Source: Candidatus Hydrogenedentota bacterium
GTDB taxonomy: Bacteria > Hydrogenedentota > Hydrogenedentia > Hydrogenedentales > JAEUWI01
Length of the DNA: 64,000 nt
Direction of reading: 5' to 3'
Assembly: GCA_016182605.1 (NCBI GenBank)
Contig: JACPGE010000119.1
Coordinates: forward strand, 1 to 64,000
The notes under the pieces were generated by a model. The model was not told the origin of the DNA, ran no database searches, and saw only the letters and a program-made list of their open reading frames with translations. Every line of letters starts with the position of its first letter. Position 1 is the first letter of the stretch. Below are positions 49,899 to 60,234 of this stretch, one piece after another. The translations under genes were made by a program, and so were the position numbers.

Positions 49899-50118
49899 GG
49901 CGGGGTCCTCCGTTGGGGTGCACGATGGGATCGTGGACATAATCCCAAAAGATGTCAAGGGGTTTTGATGGAGCGGCTTGGGGGATTGAGCGGCGGGTGC
50001 GCGGGGCGCAAAACTGGGTACGCTTATTGCTTCTCTTAGCGTGATGACACGGCATTTCATACCAAAAGCGCAATTTCCCGGCTAAAACGGTGGGATTCGC
50101 GCTACCAAGAGGTGGGAG

Positions 50119-51552
50119 ATGGAACTGGCAACCTACGAAACAGAAGGTTTTTTCGACGAACTCTTCACGGCTTCGGGCCAGCCGCGCAGTATCGCGCAGC
50201 CGCTGATTGAACGCATCAACCAGATGCCTCCGGGGGAGATGCGGCGCCGGCAAACGGCGGCGGACCGCGTTCTCTATCAAATGGGCATCACGTTCACGGT
50301 GTACAACGAAGAGCGTACGACGGAGCGGGTGCTGCCCTTCGATATCATCCCCCGGATGATCGAAGCCCGGGACTGGGTGCGGATTGAGTCAGGGCTGCGT
50401 CAGCGCATCGAGGCGCTGAACCTGTTTATCCAGGACGTGTACAACGATCAAAAGATCCTGAAGGACGGCGTGATTCCCACGGAGTTGGTGCTGTCTTCGG
50501 CGGCATACCGGCCGCAGTGCGTGGGCTTCACGCCCCCGAAGGGCATCTGGTGCCACATCACCGGCACGGATTTGGTGCGCGACGGCGACGGGGTGCTCTA
50601 TGTCTTGGAGGACAACATGCGGTGCCCGTCGGGGGTCTCCTATGTTCTGGAGAACCGGCAGATCCTGAAGCGCACCTTTCCCGGCGCGTTCAGCACGATG
50701 AAGATCCAACCGGTGGACGATTATCCCGATCGGCTTTTCGAAACGCTGGTTTCGCTGGCGCCGACGCATGTGGACGCACCCAGCGTGGCGGTGCTTACGC
50801 CGGGGATCTTCAACTCGGCGTATTTCGAACACTCGTATCTGGCCAAACAGATGGGGGTGGAACTGGTGGAGGGGCACGACCTGATCGTGAAAGACGACTG
50901 GGTTTTCATGCGTACCACACGCGGGCTGGAGCGGGTAGACGTGATCTACCGGCGCATCGACGATGACTTCCTGGATCCGAAATCGTTCCGGCCGGATTCG
51001 CTGCTGGGGGTGCCGGGAATCATGGACGCCTACAAGAAAGGCAGGGTGGCGCTGGCGAACGCACCGGGCACGGGGATCGCAGACGACAAGGCGATCTACG
51101 CGTATGTGCACAAGATCATCAAGTACTATCTGGATCAAGACGCGATCCTGCCCAACGTGCCGACCTACCTGTGCTCGGATCCGAAAGATCGCGAGTACGT
51201 GCTTGCAAACCTGGACAAGCTCGTGGTGAAGGCGGTGAACGAATCCGGCGGCTATGGGATGCTGGTGGGCCCGCACGCGACGCAGGAGGAACGGGCCGTT
51301 TTCGCGGAGAAGATCAAGGGAGCGCCGCGCAATTTCATCGCGCAGCCCACGCTGTCGCTCTCGCGGGCGCCGACCCTGGTGAACGGTCATATTGAAGGGC
51401 GGCATGTCGATCTGCGTCCGTACATACTCTACTCCAACCCCATTTACGTCATGCCGGGCGGGCTGACGCGCGTGGCCCTGCGCAAGGGCAGTCTCGTGGT
51501 GAACTCCTCTCAAGGGGGCGGCAGCAAGGACACGTGGGTCCTACAGGATTAA
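50119..51552 (+). CDS. Circularly permuted ATP-grasp type 2 protein (COG2308)
   Basis: A 477-residue soluble protein of the CPATPG/DUF404-DUF407 family. Conserved stretches are [20 protein letters not shown] and [40 protein letters not shown]-like [18 protein letters not shown], and the nucleotide-binding Lys in [14 protein letters not shown]. These proteins probably ligate an amine to a carboxylate using ATP, in a gene neighbourhood thought to make a peptide tag or modification. AGAGGTGGGAG precedes the ATG. The next gene encodes the usual alpha-E partner, 5 bases after the stop. Confidence 0.93.
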   Translation: MELATYETEGFFDELFTASGQPRSIAQPLIERINQMPPGEMRRRQTAADRVLYQMGITFTVYNEERTTERVLPFDIIPRMIEARDWVRIESGLRQRIEALNLFIQDVYNDQKILKDGVIPTELVLSSAAYRPQCVGFTPPKGIWCHITGTDLVRDGDGVLYVLEDNMRCPSGVSYVLENRQILKRTFPGAFSTMKIQPVDDYPDRLFETLVSLAPTHVDAPSVAVLTPGIFNSAYFEHSYLAKQMGVELVEGHDLIVKDDWVFMRTTRGLERVDVIYRRIDDDFLDPKSFRPDSLLGVPGIMDAYKKGRVALANAPGTGIADDKAIYAYVHKIIKYYLDQDAILPNVPTYLCSDPKDREYVLANLDKLVVKAVNESGGYGMLVGPHATQEERAVFAEKIKGAPRNFIAQPTLSLSRAPTLVNGHIEGRHVDLRPYILYSNPIYVMPGGLTRVALRKGSLVVNSSQGGGSKDTWVLQD

Positions 51553-51557
51553 GCAGT

Positions 51558-52550
51558 ATGTTAAGCCGGGTAGCATTTACAACATATTGGATGAGCCGCT
51601 TCATGGAGCGGGCAGAGAACGTGGCGCGTTTCATCAATGTGAACCACCATCTCGCCCTGGACCTGCCGCTGGACGAGGAGACCCAGTGGGGGCCCCTGGT
51701 GACGGTGACGGGAGACTGGGAGGAATTCCGCAGGCGCTACGGGTATGCGTCGCAGGAGAATGTGATCCAGTTTCTCACTTTCGATCCCGATTACCCGAAC
51801 TCGATTTACTCCTGTATCCGCCAGGCGCGGGAAAACGCGCGCACCGTGCGCGAGGCCATTTCTTCGGAGCTTTGGGAGGTGCTCAACCAGCTCTACCTCG
51901 ATCTACAGGAGACGGCCGCCCAGGAGCGCGCCATTGCTTCGCCCCACGATTTCTTTGAAGAGGTGCGGCGAGAATGCAGCCTTTTCACCGGGCTCGCCGT
52001 GAATACCATGACCCGCAACGAGGCGTGGCACTTTATCCGCCTGGGCCAGCTTCTGGAACGGGCCGACAAGACCTCGCGGATGCTGGATGTGAAGTACTTC
52101 CTGCTGCTTCCCGAGCCGAATTACGTCGGCACCCCCTACGACAGCATCCAGTGGTCCGCCGTGTTGAAATCCACGAGCGCCCTGGAGATGTACCGGCTCT
52201 CGTATCAACGCATCTCGCCAACCGATGTGGTGCAATTTCTGGTGCTCAATCCGGAGTTTCCGCGCGCCATCCGCTACTGCGTGGCCCACGCGGAGACCTG
52301 CCTGCACAAGATTTCGGGGTCGCAACCCGGCAGTTACTGCAACCCTGCGGAGCAGGCCCTGGGACGGCTGCGCGCCCAGCTCGACTTTGCCGATACCCGG
52401 GAGATGTTTGAGCACGGGCTGCACGAGTATCTGGACGATCTTCAGCTCAAACTTAACCGGGCCGGCGACTCGGTGTACGACACGTTCTTCGCGCTGCCCG
52501 CGGTGGAGCCTCTAGTGCCCAGCCACTCGTCCCAATTCCAATATCAATAG
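51558..52550 (+). CDS. Alpha-E domain protein (DUF403, COG2307)
   Basis: A 330-residue all-helical protein starting MLSRVAFTTYWMSRFMERAE, the diagnostic N-terminus of the alpha-E family. It also shows VREAISSELWEVLNQLY, HFIRLGQLLERADKTSRMLD and the C-terminal LHEYLDDLQLKL. It is the constant partner of CPATPG proteins. In other bacteria the pair is followed by a transglutaminase and sometimes a proteasome-like peptidase; neither follows here. AGGA lies about 9 bases before the ATG. Confidence 0.92.
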   Translation: MLSRVAFTTYWMSRFMERAENVARFINVNHHLALDLPLDEETQWGPLVTVTGDWEEFRRRYGYASQENVIQFLTFDPDYPNSIYSCIRQARENARTVREAISSELWEVLNQLYLDLQETAAQERAIASPHDFFEEVRRECSLFTGLAVNTMTRNEAWHFIRLGQLLERADKTSRMLDVKYFLLLPEPNYVGTPYDSIQWSAVLKSTSALEMYRLSYQRISPTDVVQFLVLNPEFPRAIRYCVAHAETCLHKISGSQPGSYCNPAEQALGRLRAQLDFADTREMFEHGLHEYLDDLQLKLNRAGDSVYDTFFALPAVEPLVPSHSSQFQYQ

Positions 52551-52607
52551 GCCGTGATTGCCCCTGGATCGCAACGCGTTGATCCAGGGCGCAAGTTCGC
52601 GTTCGGC

Positions 52608-53303
52608 TCAGGCTGGGGTCTCAGAGGGATTGATCTCCGCGGCCTGTGTCTGCGCGGTTCGCTTTCGCAGCATCGCATACACGCTCCAGCCGAAGACCAC
52701 CTGACCGCCATAATAGAGCGGCAGTCCGATCAGGCCGTTCCACCAGGCGGGCGATACGAAGCGCGACTTCGCGACCATGATGTCGCTCACCCAGAAGAGC
52801 ACGGCAGCGGCCAGCATGAGCCAGGTGCCATTCTTGCCCCACGCCCCCGCGGAGAGGATCACCATGGCCGTGATGACGGTCATGTAGGCGTAAACCGGGA
52901 TGCGCATGTCTCCCAGGTGCGGGTTGAGCCATTGGAAGACCACATAGACCACCGGGAGGAGGGCCACAGCCGCCGCGAGGCTGTAGGCGGGCCGGATGCC
53001 GTGGACCGAGAAGGCGATGGCGTAGCAGACATGGCCGAGCAGGAACGAAACGAGGCCCATGAGGAAGATGGACTGGGCGGAGTAGATCAGAAAGAGGTCG
53101 CCCCACCAGGAGAAGAAGAGCCCCGCCAGGACCCACTTGCCGTAGGGGGACTGCTTTGCGCCCGCCCGGATGGCAAGGGCGATAAAGCCGAACGATGCCA
53201 CCATCTTGAAGATGCCGCTCAGATGGGGAATCCCCAGTTCCAATCGTCCGCCAAAGAGGCAAACGGCCAATGCGCAGGTGGTGAAAATCGTCCAGAACTT
53301 CAT
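52608..53303 (-). CDS. YhhN/TMEM86 family membrane protein (lysoplasmalogenase-like)
   Basis: A 231-residue inner-membrane protein with about eight helices. The two acidic family motifs are present: FFSWWGDLFLI near residue 65 and LFWVSDIMVAKSRF near residue 175. Animal TMEM86 members hydrolyse the vinyl-ether bond of lysoplasmalogens; bacterial substrates are less certain. The start at 53303 has GGAGA about 9 bases upstream. It is convergent with the alpha-E gene. Confidence 0.88.
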   Translation of the reverse strand: MKFWTIFTTCALAVCLFGGRLELGIPHLSGIFKMVASFGFIALAIRAGAKQSPYGKWVLAGLFFSWWGDLFLIYSAQSIFLMGLVSFLLGHVCYAIAFSVHGIRPAYSLAAAVALLPVVYVVFQWLNPHLGDMRIPVYAYMTVITAMVILSAGAWGKNGTWLMLAAAVLFWVSDIMVAKSRFVSPAWWNGLIGLPLYYGGQVVFGWSVYAMLRKRTAQTQAAEINPSETPA

Positions 53304-53546
53304 CGTGCGGGTCTCCGTCGGTTGGCACAAGTTTAGGTGTGCGGGGTGGCAGTGTGCTGTAGGGGTGGCGGGCTTGTCAACCGGTGGCCGCCCCGGTATC
53401 ACGGGGCGAACGGCGTGTGGCATGACACAAAAAGGTGGACAAGCGCAGCCAATACCCCTAGAGTGGTGAGGCAGGATTTCATGGTTTAATTGGTGTCGGC
53501 TTGCTACGCCCGGACAAAGGGTTGCAGACATGCGAAGGTTGGGTGC

Positions 53547-56500
53547 ATGAATGGTACGCCTCCAAAGGCCCGGCCGCGTCTTTCTTTTCTGCTGGCATCG
53601 CTCGCAGTGCTAACGTTAATTCTGCTCATGCTCCCCTCATTGCTGTGGATGAAATCCAAGCTGGAGGAACGGCTCCTTCAGGAGAGTGTGCAGGGTCTGG
53701 AGCGCCTGAACCGGGAATGGACCGGGCGGCTCAACGAGAAGTTCGTGGCGGCAAAGTCCAGCATCGTGCGGTTTTCCGGGCTGGTATCCGGTTTGCCGGC
53801 GGAACCAGTAGAGGCGCGTGTGCGGCACTTCGATTCCCTGGTGCTGCCCGGCGCGGACGGCGCGTGGCGTTCGGATCGAGAAAACTTTGACGGGACGGAG
53901 GAGGCGGGGATCTGGTTGCAGCGCGGGCACCCTTTGACAGCGGCGCGGAAGTCGTTCTTGATGGCGGCCAAACCGCTCACAGAGGCCTTTGGAAAGGGCG
54001 CTCTGGGAGCCTTTGCCGACACCTGGATCCTGCCCGCGGAGGGCGGCATCGTGATCTACTGGCCGATAGAACCGGAATGGATCTATGGTGCGACGGCGGA
54101 TTTGGACTACACGGGCCTGGAATGGGTGACACTGACTAAACCGGACAACAATGCGGACGGCGGGGCGCGGTGGACCTCGACGTCGTTTGACCCCGCGCCG
54201 AAGGTGTGGATGATCAGTGTGGTGGCGCCCTTTTACCGGGGTGGAGCGTGGGCGGGGGCAGTCGGCCATGACTTGCCGATAGACACACTGATGGGGAGCG
54301 TAGGAGAGATCGAGATCTATCCCGGCACGCGGTACATGCTGGTGCGTGAGGATGGGGCGATGCTGGTGTCCAACACCTATTACGAAAAAATACTGGAGCG
54401 CGAAGGGGAATTTACCCTGGCGGAAACCGGAGACGCGGAACTGGCTGCCAGCTTTGCGCAGTTTCAGGGCGGTACAGAGCCGGCCCGGAGTTTTGACCAC
54501 CAAGGGGGCGATGCCTTGGTGGTGATGAGCCGGGTGGCCGAACCGGGCTGGTATCTGATCACGGAGACGCCACGAGCCGCCATGCTGGGCGCGCTTCGCG
54601 GTACCTACCGCGCGATGTGGCAATTGCAGGCGCTGATTCTGGTATTTCTGGGGGTCTTGATTCCGGTCCTGGTTTCCCGGATGATTCTGCCGCCGGTGCG
54701 GCGTGTGGTGGCCGACGCGCGTGCGGTGGCCGGAGGGGCGCTCGATCATGCCTTTTCTCCGGAATGGTCCGCGGAGTTTGACAGCATCTCGCGCTCGATC
54801 CAGACGATGGTGTCGAACTTGAAGGCGGCAATCCGGCAGGCGCAGGACGCGGAAACGGCGGCACGGCAGAGTGAGAATCACTACCGTGCGCTCGTGTCCA
54901 ACATTCCCGGGGCGGTATACCGGTGCGCGAACGGCGCTGCGCGGACGATGTATTACCTGAGCGACGAGATAGAGCACCTGACCGGGTATCCCGCCAGTAG
55001 CTTCCTGGGCGGGGAGCCGCTCAGTTATGGCGCGTTGATACATCCGGACGATCGCGCGGACCTTTTGCAGGAAATTGAGCGCAGCACGGCCAGCGGGGAG
55101 CCGTACGCGGCGAAGTACCGGATCCTGCACCGGGATGGCACAACGCGTTGGGTATCCGAGCGGGGGCGTTCAACGCAGGATGGGCAGGGCGCCGTGCGTT
55201 CCCTCGAAGGGGTGATCTTCGATCACACGCAGCAACGGCGCGCGGAAGAGGCGCTTGACGCGGAGCATGCGCGATTTGTAACGATTATGGATGCGTTGGA
55301 CGCGCTGGTTTATGTCGCCGATATGGAAACGCACGAACTGCTCTTTGTGAATGCCTACGGACGATCGGTGTGGGCGGCGGCGGCCGGAGAAAAGTGCTGG
55401 AATGTGCTGCAATCGGAGCAGAACGGCCCCTGCTCGTTTTGCACGAACACGCGCCTGATGGATGCAGAGGGCAACCCGGCGGGCCCGTTGGTGTGGGAGT
55501 TCGAGAACACCTTCAATCACGAATGGTATCAATGCCGGGACGAGGCGATCCGGTGGCCCGATGGCCGTATCGTGCGCCTGGAGATAGCGACGAACATCAC
55601 GGCGCGCAAACAGGCGGAAGAAGAACGCTTGCATCTGGAACGGCAGGTGCAACACGCACAGAAACTGGAGAGCCTGGGGGTTCTTGCGGGCGGCATCGCC
55701 CACGATTTCAACAACATTCTGGTGTCAATCCTGGGCTATGCGGATTTGGCGCTGCAGGATCTGGGGAACGGGGGACCGGCCTGGGAGAAGGTGAAGGAGA
55801 TTGAGAAAGGCGCGCGGCGCGCGGCAGAACTTGCAACACAGATGCTGGCGTATTCCGGCCGCGGCCGCTTTGAGATTGCGGCGATCGACGTGAGCGAATT
55901 TGTGCGCGAGATGGCGAAGCTGCTGGAAGTTTCAATTTCGAAAAAGGCCACACTGAATTACGAACTGGCCCCGGGATTGCCGGCCATTGAGGGAGATGCG
56001 ACGCAGATCCGGCAGGTCATCATGAATCTCATTACGAATGCTTCCGATGCGCTGGGAACGGCGGGCGGCGTCATCACGCTTCGCACGGGAATGCTGCCTG
56101 CCGCCCCGCGGCAGGATGCGGGAACGGAGGCGCGCGGCCAGTGCGTTTATGTGGACGTGGCGGACACGGGATGCGGCATGGACCCGGCAACCTTGGAACG
56201 GATCTTTGAACCGTTTTTCACGACGAAGTTCACGGGCCGCGGATTGGGAATGGCTGCGGTGCAGGGGATCGTGCGGGGGCATCAAGGCTCCATCGAATGC
56301 CAGAGCACGCCGGGGGCGGGGACATGCTTCCGCCTGTGTTTTCCGGCGAGCGGGAAGGCCGGGGTCCGAATCGGGCATTTGCCCATGCCGGAGAACGGCG
56401 CAGAAGGGTGGCGGGGCAGCGGCACGGTGTTGCTGGTGGACGATGAAGCGAGCGTGCGGGAACTTTGCGGGATGATGCTGGGCCGGCTGGGATTCCAGGT

Positions 56501-56783
56501 GATTGCCGCGTCAAATGGTCTGGAGGCGGTGGAAGCGCTTAAAGCGCATAGGGAGGAGATTGTATGTGTGATTCTGGATTTGACGATGCCGCAGATGGAC
56601 GGTGAGGAGTGCTTCCAGGCCCTGCGTCTGCTGAGGGCGGATCTCCCCGTGATCATGTCCAGCGGCTACAGTGAAGACGATGTCACCCAGCGCCTGCTGA
56701 GTCAGGGCGTGACAGGGTTTATTCAGAAGCCCTATCTGTGTGCCGCATTGCGGGACAAAGTGCGCGCAGTGCTGTCTGGCTGA
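53547..56783 (+). CDS. Cache-HAMP-PAS-PAS hybrid histidine kinase with receiver
   Basis: A 1078-residue membrane sensor. The first helix is at residues about 14-34. A large periplasmic Cache-like domain spans about 40-360 (containing WMISVVAPFYRGGAWAGAVG). The second helix (ALILVFLGVLIPVLVSRMIL) leads into HAMP. Two PAS regions follow (NHYRALVSNIPGAVYRC; FVTIMDALDALVYVADMET, the latter with Cys residues CWNV and CSFC). The phosphoacceptor helix reads [15 protein letters not shown]. The ATPase has NLITNASDAL and a DTGCGM G1 box. The terminal receiver keeps VDDE and Asp in VILDLTMPQMDGEE. The start at 53547 has only AAGG upstream. No regulator gene follows directly. The ligand is unknown. Confidence 0.92.
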   Translation: MNGTPPKARPRLSFLLASLAVLTLILLMLPSLLWMKSKLEERLLQESVQGLERLNREWTGRLNEKFVAAKSSIVRFSGLVSGLPAEPVEARVRHFDSLVLPGADGAWRSDRENFDGTEEAGIWLQRGHPLTAARKSFLMAAKPLTEAFGKGALGAFADTWILPAEGGIVIYWPIEPEWIYGATADLDYTGLEWVTLTKPDNNADGGARWTSTSFDPAPKVWMISVVAPFYRGGAWAGAVGHDLPIDTLMGSVGEIEIYPGTRYMLVREDGAMLVSNTYYEKILEREGEFTLAETGDAELAASFAQFQGGTEPARSFDHQGGDALVVMSRVAEPGWYLITETPRAAMLGALRGTYRAMWQLQALILVFLGVLIPVLVSRMILPPVRRVVADARAVAGGALDHAFSPEWSAEFDSISRSIQTMVSNLKAAIRQAQDAETAARQSENHYRALVSNIPGAVYRCANGAARTMYYLSDEIEHLTGYPASSFLGGEPLSYGALIHPDDRADLLQEIERSTASGEPYAAKYRILHRDGTTRWVSERGRSTQDGQGAVRSLEGVIFDHTQQRRAEEALDAEHARFVTIMDALDALVYVADMETHELLFVNAYGRSVWAAAAGEKCWNVLQSEQNGPCSFCTNTRLMDAEGNPAGPLVWEFENTFNHEWYQCRDEAIRWPDGRIVRLEIATNITARKQAEEERLHLERQVQHAQKLESLGVLAGGIAHDFNNILVSILGYADLALQDLGNGGPAWEKVKEIEKGARRAAELATQMLAYSGRGRFEIAAIDVSEFVREMAKLLEVSISKKATLNYELAPGLPAIEGDATQIRQVIMNLITNASDALGTAGGVITLRTGMLPAAPRQDAGTEARGQCVYVDVADTGCGMDPATLERIFEPFFTTKFTGRGLGMAAVQGIVRGHQGSIECQSTPGAGTCFRLCFPASGKAGVRIGHLPMPENGAEGWRGSGTVLLVDDEASVRELCGMMLGRLGFQVIAASNGLEAVEALKAHREEIVCVILDLTMPQMDGEECFQALRLLRADLPVIMSSGYSEDDVTQRLLSQGVTGFIQKPYLCAALRDKVRAVLSG

Positions 56784-57019
56784 TCGCGTTGGCCAGCATG
56801 ATTCGGCGCCGGATGCTCTTCCAATGGCGCAACAATCCCACCTGTGGCGAGTTCTGCGGACGCGGAGCATATTTTCCCCGGCCTTGCACGAAGCGAGTGC
56901 CGGCACGGAGTTGCAGGCGGGGACGGCCCCTCCGAATTGGAGGGCGGGAGGAACGCCCACAGGGACGCGATTCGGAACACCGCCATTTTGCCTGGAACGC
57001 CCCGCCCCTATACCAAGCT

Positions 57020-58438
57020 TCAGGAGGCGCCGCGGCCGCGGACGACGGCACGGAAGGTCTTGAGCAGGATGATGAAGTCGAGGGTCAGGTTCCAGTTGTC
57101 GATGTAGGCGAGGTCCATCTCGACCCACTCTTCGAAACCGACGAGGTTGCGGCCGGAGACCTGCCAGGGCCCGGTCATGCCGGGCTTCACGCTGAGGCGG
57201 CGGCGCTGGTCCCAGGAGTATTGCTCGACTTCGGAGGGGATGGGCGGGCGCGGGCCGACGAGGCTCATCTCGCCCTTCCACACGTTGAACAACTGGGGAA
57301 ACTCGTCGAGACTGTAGCGCCGGATGAAACGGCCAAGCCGGGTGACGCGGGGATCGTTTTTCATTTTGAAGACGGGGCCGTCGGCCTCGTTTTGCGCTTC
57401 GAGTTTCTTGCGCAGTTCCTCGGCGTTCACCACCATGGAGCGGAACTTGAGCATCTTGAAGCGGCGCTGGTTCTGACCGACGCGCTCCTGGCCGAAGAGG
57501 ATGGGGCCGGTGGAATCGAGCTTGACGAGCATGGCGAGGGTGGCCAGCATGGGCGACAGCGCGACGATGAGCGCGGTGGAACCGAAGAAGTCGATGACGC
57601 GTTTCATGACCAGTTTGAAGTAGGCCTCGGGGATGGTGGAGAGCGAAAGCAGGGGGATGTCCTGGATGTGCATGAGGCGGCTGGTGGCGATGCGCAGGGG
57701 GAAGAGATCGGCAAGCAGGTGTACGGGAACGCCGGCGCCTTCGCAGTAGCTGGCGATGTGCTGGATGGACTCGTAGTGGGAGCGCACGGGCAGGGCGACA
57801 TAGACCTCGTCGATGTTCATATTCCGGAGCACGTCGCCGAGCGTGTCGATCGCGCCCAGGTGGGGCAGCCCCAGATCTTTGAGCGACTTCGCGCGCTCGG
57901 GATCGTCTTCGAGGAAGCCCTCGACCTGATAGCCGTAGCGGCCGCGGCTGCCCAGGACCATAAGGAGTTTTGCGGTGCGGTCGTTGGCGCCGATGAGGAT
58001 GGTGCGTTTGATGTCAAAGCCCATGTCGCGGAGCTTCCAGAACACGAGCCGGATCGCGGCACGGACCGACACGAGAATCGCCAGGGTGGCAAGGCAGAAC
58101 GCGGCGAGGAACTCGCGCTCGACGCCTTCGGGGCGGAAAATGATCATGATAAAGACGCAGAAGAGGGCGGCGTTGCCCACGGCCTTCAAGAGCGCGTAAA
58201 GGTAGGCGTTGATACTCTGGTTTCCGCGGATGGACCAGAGGCGCTCATCCAGGGCGGTGCCAAACCAAATCACGACGAATACCGCCAGGTAGGGGCTCGA
58301 GGTGAAGAAGCGCTCTATGCGGGTCTCAGGCACCGGCGCAGAGAGATATATGGCCACGGCGTAGGCAAGGAAGATGCACAGCCCATCTCCCAGCAGAAGG
58401 CCCCATGGCGTAAGTTTCGCTCTTTGACGATGCGTCAT
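57020..58438 (-). CDS. Polyprenyl-phosphate glycosylphosphotransferase (WcaJ/WbaP-like), intact
   Basis: A 472-residue membrane enzyme that starts exopolysaccharide synthesis by placing a sugar-1-phosphate on undecaprenyl phosphate. It has four N-terminal helices, a Rossmann-like CoA-binding region (TILIGANDRTAKLLMVLG, about residue 145), a re-entrant helix near 285, and a complete catalytic domain: VKLDSTGPILFGQERVGQN, KMLKFRSMVVNAE, RRYSLDEFPQLFNVWKGEMS, LVGPRPP, then KPGMTGPWQVSGR. Its catalytic Asp-Glu pair is present in SLDEFPQL. The upstream paralogue on the same strand ends 17 bases before it. No other glycosyltransferase is inside the window. Confidence 0.93.
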   Translation of the reverse strand: MTHRQRAKLTPWGLLLGDGLCIFLAYAVAIYLSAPVPETRIERFFTSSPYLAVFVVIWFGTALDERLWSIRGNQSINAYLYALLKAVGNAALFCVFIMIIFRPEGVEREFLAAFCLATLAILVSVRAAIRLVFWKLRDMGFDIKRTILIGANDRTAKLLMVLGSRGRYGYQVEGFLEDDPERAKSLKDLGLPHLGAIDTLGDVLRNMNIDEVYVALPVRSHYESIQHIASYCEGAGVPVHLLADLFPLRIATSRLMHIQDIPLLSLSTIPEAYFKLVMKRVIDFFGSTALIVALSPMLATLAMLVKLDSTGPILFGQERVGQNQRRFKMLKFRSMVVNAEELRKKLEAQNEADGPVFKMKNDPRVTRLGRFIRRYSLDEFPQLFNVWKGEMSLVGPRPPIPSEVEQYSWDQRRRLSVKPGMTGPWQVSGRNLVGFEEWVEMDLAYIDNWNLTLDFIILLKTFRAVVRGRGAS

Positions 58439-58455
58439 AACGTGTGTTTGCCTGC

Positions 58456-59658
58456 CTAGACGGGACTGTCCATTTTCGCCCGGCCTGCCGAGGGATGAAC
58501 GGGGCCGGCCAGATTCAGGCGGCCGCGCAGCACATCGAGCAGTTCCGGGAGTTCGTCGAGGCCGTAGAGTTCGAGGTATTTTCCGGCGCGGGTGAATTCG
58601 AGATTGGGCGTGGCGGACGGGGTGTCCGCGGCATCCGCGGGACGCCACTTCGTGGTGCGAAAAGCCAGAACGGAGATGGGTTCGCCATGGGGGCCACGCA
58701 TGGGCCGCTGGGTGAAGAGAGGCCCGCGCGACTCCAGCTTGAGCAGGATGCTCAGCACGAGAAAGACTGGGAGCAGCAGGATCAGCAAAACCAGTGAGGT
58801 GAGCACATCTTCCGCCCGGCGCAACGCGAAAACCGTTTGCTCCTCGGGCTCGACGGCCAGGGAGAGCAACGGAATATCGCCCATGCGGGTAAGATAGCTG
58901 GTCGCCATGCGCAGGGGAAAGAGGTCGGCAACGAGGCGTACAGGCACCCCGATGCCTTCACACAGGTGGGCAACGCTTTGAATCTTTTCGTAGTGGGAGC
59001 GCACGGGCAGCGCGATGTAGACCGAGTCCAGCACGCGCTCCAGAAGCAGCCGTTCAAGTTCCTTGATCGGGCCCAAATAGGGCACACCGGTATGCTCGAG
59101 TTGGGCGGCCCGTTCCGGCTCGTCTTCGAGAATGCCCTCGATGTGGTAACCATACTGCTCGTTGGCCTGGAATATCGCAACGAGCCGGGCAGCCCGCTCA
59201 TTCGCGCCTATGATTAGAATGCGGCGCGCATTGAATCCGCGGCGGCGCAGGTTCCACAGTCCCAAGCCCATGGCGAGGCGAATGGTCAGCAAGGAGGAGA
59301 TGGAACAGGCCGACATCCAGAGATAAAACTCACGATTCACGGTTTCCAGGGCGAGGGCCATCACAAAGGCGCTGAACAGCAGCGCCGTGAACGAGGCTTT
59401 GGCCACGGTGAAGAGTATGGCCACCATGGACTCGCTTCGGCGGGAAACATACAGCCGTTGATCCGTCGCAGCGGCAACCCAGACCGCGAGAAAAATGGCC
59501 CCGTAGGCCCAATGGCCGAGGAGGTTTCCGCTCAAGGAGAGATCGCTGGCCCCGCCGAAAATGGCGGCGACCCCATAGGCCGCGCCCAAGGCAACAATAT
59601 CCATAAAAACCCGACCCAAAAGGACCAGATATAGTGAGAACGATCGACGCGCGGGCAC
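58456..59658 (-). CDS. Degenerate paralogue of the glycosylphosphotransferase
   Basis: A 400-residue protein clearly related to its downstream neighbour: four helices, RRILIIGANERAARLVAIFQ, and VYIALPVRSHYEKIQSVAHL in the same places. The catalytic domain is eroded. FRSMVVNAE becomes FRTTKW, the loop before LDEL is shortened, and the chain ends at LAGPVHPSAGRAKMDSPV without the KPGMTGPWQVSGR block. It therefore probably lacks transferase activity but keeps the membrane and nucleotide-sensing parts. It starts at GTG with AGAGGTG upstream. It could be a regulatory subunit of the intact enzyme or a decaying copy. Confidence 0.82.
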   Translation of the reverse strand: MPARRSFSLYLVLLGRVFMDIVALGAAYGVAAIFGGASDLSLSGNLLGHWAYGAIFLAVWVAAATDQRLYVSRRSESMVAILFTVAKASFTALLFSAFVMALALETVNREFYLWMSACSISSLLTIRLAMGLGLWNLRRRGFNARRILIIGANERAARLVAIFQANEQYGYHIEGILEDEPERAAQLEHTGVPYLGPIKELERLLLERVLDSVYIALPVRSHYEKIQSVAHLCEGIGVPVRLVADLFPLRMATSYLTRMGDIPLLSLAVEPEEQTVFALRRAEDVLTSLVLLILLLPVFLVLSILLKLESRGPLFTQRPMRGPHGEPISVLAFRTTKWRPADAADTPSATPNLEFTRAGKYLELYGLDELPELLDVLRGRLNLAGPVHPSAGRAKMDSPV

Positions 59659-59776
59659 TCATTCACCTCTAATAAAGGCCTGTAAATACACAATCCACGT
59701 AATGACAACGGTATACCGCCTCAGCCGATCTGGAGACGCAATACTCGTCCCCCATGCACCGGCGTGCGGCGCAACT

Positions 59777-59806
59777 ACTTTATCTCGAATCCTTTGGGAA
59801 TGTCAA
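59777..59806 (-). promoter_or_regulatory. Promoter for the glycosylphosphotransferase pair
   Basis: On the minus strand there is TTGACA (59801-59806), an 18-base spacer and TAAAGT (59777-59782). The predicted leader is about 110 bases before the GTG at 59658. Confidence 0.5.
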
Positions 59807-60097
59807 CAGATGTCCGCTTCGTACGTCATCTTGAGGCCGCCATGGGGGCCTAGTCCCCCGGGAATTCATCCGTTATTCAACTTGCTGCCGGGGCCTAACA
59901 GAAGGCCACTGCAGCAGGTCTTTGGAGCGGACCCGGATTCCCCGACACTTTTTTACGCTGGAAGCCGATCCGGATTCACATAAAGTGCGAAATGCGTGAT
60001 AACTGCTCCAAGATGGCGCGGAAATGATTTCCGACATTGACAAACTATTGTCTATCGGGCAAACTTAGAAGAGCATAGCTCAAAACAGCAAAAATAA

Positions 60098-60126
60098 TTG
60101 ACATTTGAGTATAGTTTTCGTAGTAT
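60098..60126 (+). promoter_or_regulatory. Promoter for the receiver/NtrC gene pair
   Basis: TTGACA (60098-60103), exactly 17 bases, then TAGTAT (60121-60126), in an AT-rich stretch. The leader would be about 100 bases before the ATG at 60235. Confidence 0.7.
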
Positions 60127-60234
60127 GGCAGATCGGAAGGCTGCGTATGTGGACTTCCTGCCCCGTCGCTTGGGATGATCCCTCGCATCAGGCACGGGCT
60201 CCCTAGCGGACAGGGCGCTCCCACGAAAGAAAGC

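Larger units (their letters stand above)
59663..60234. other. Divergent intergenic region between exopolysaccharide and signalling genes
   Basis: About 570 bases, notably AT-rich at 60000-60130. It contains a promoter in each direction (listed separately). I see no tRNA, small gene or recognised riboswitch in the middle part. Confidence 0.55.
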
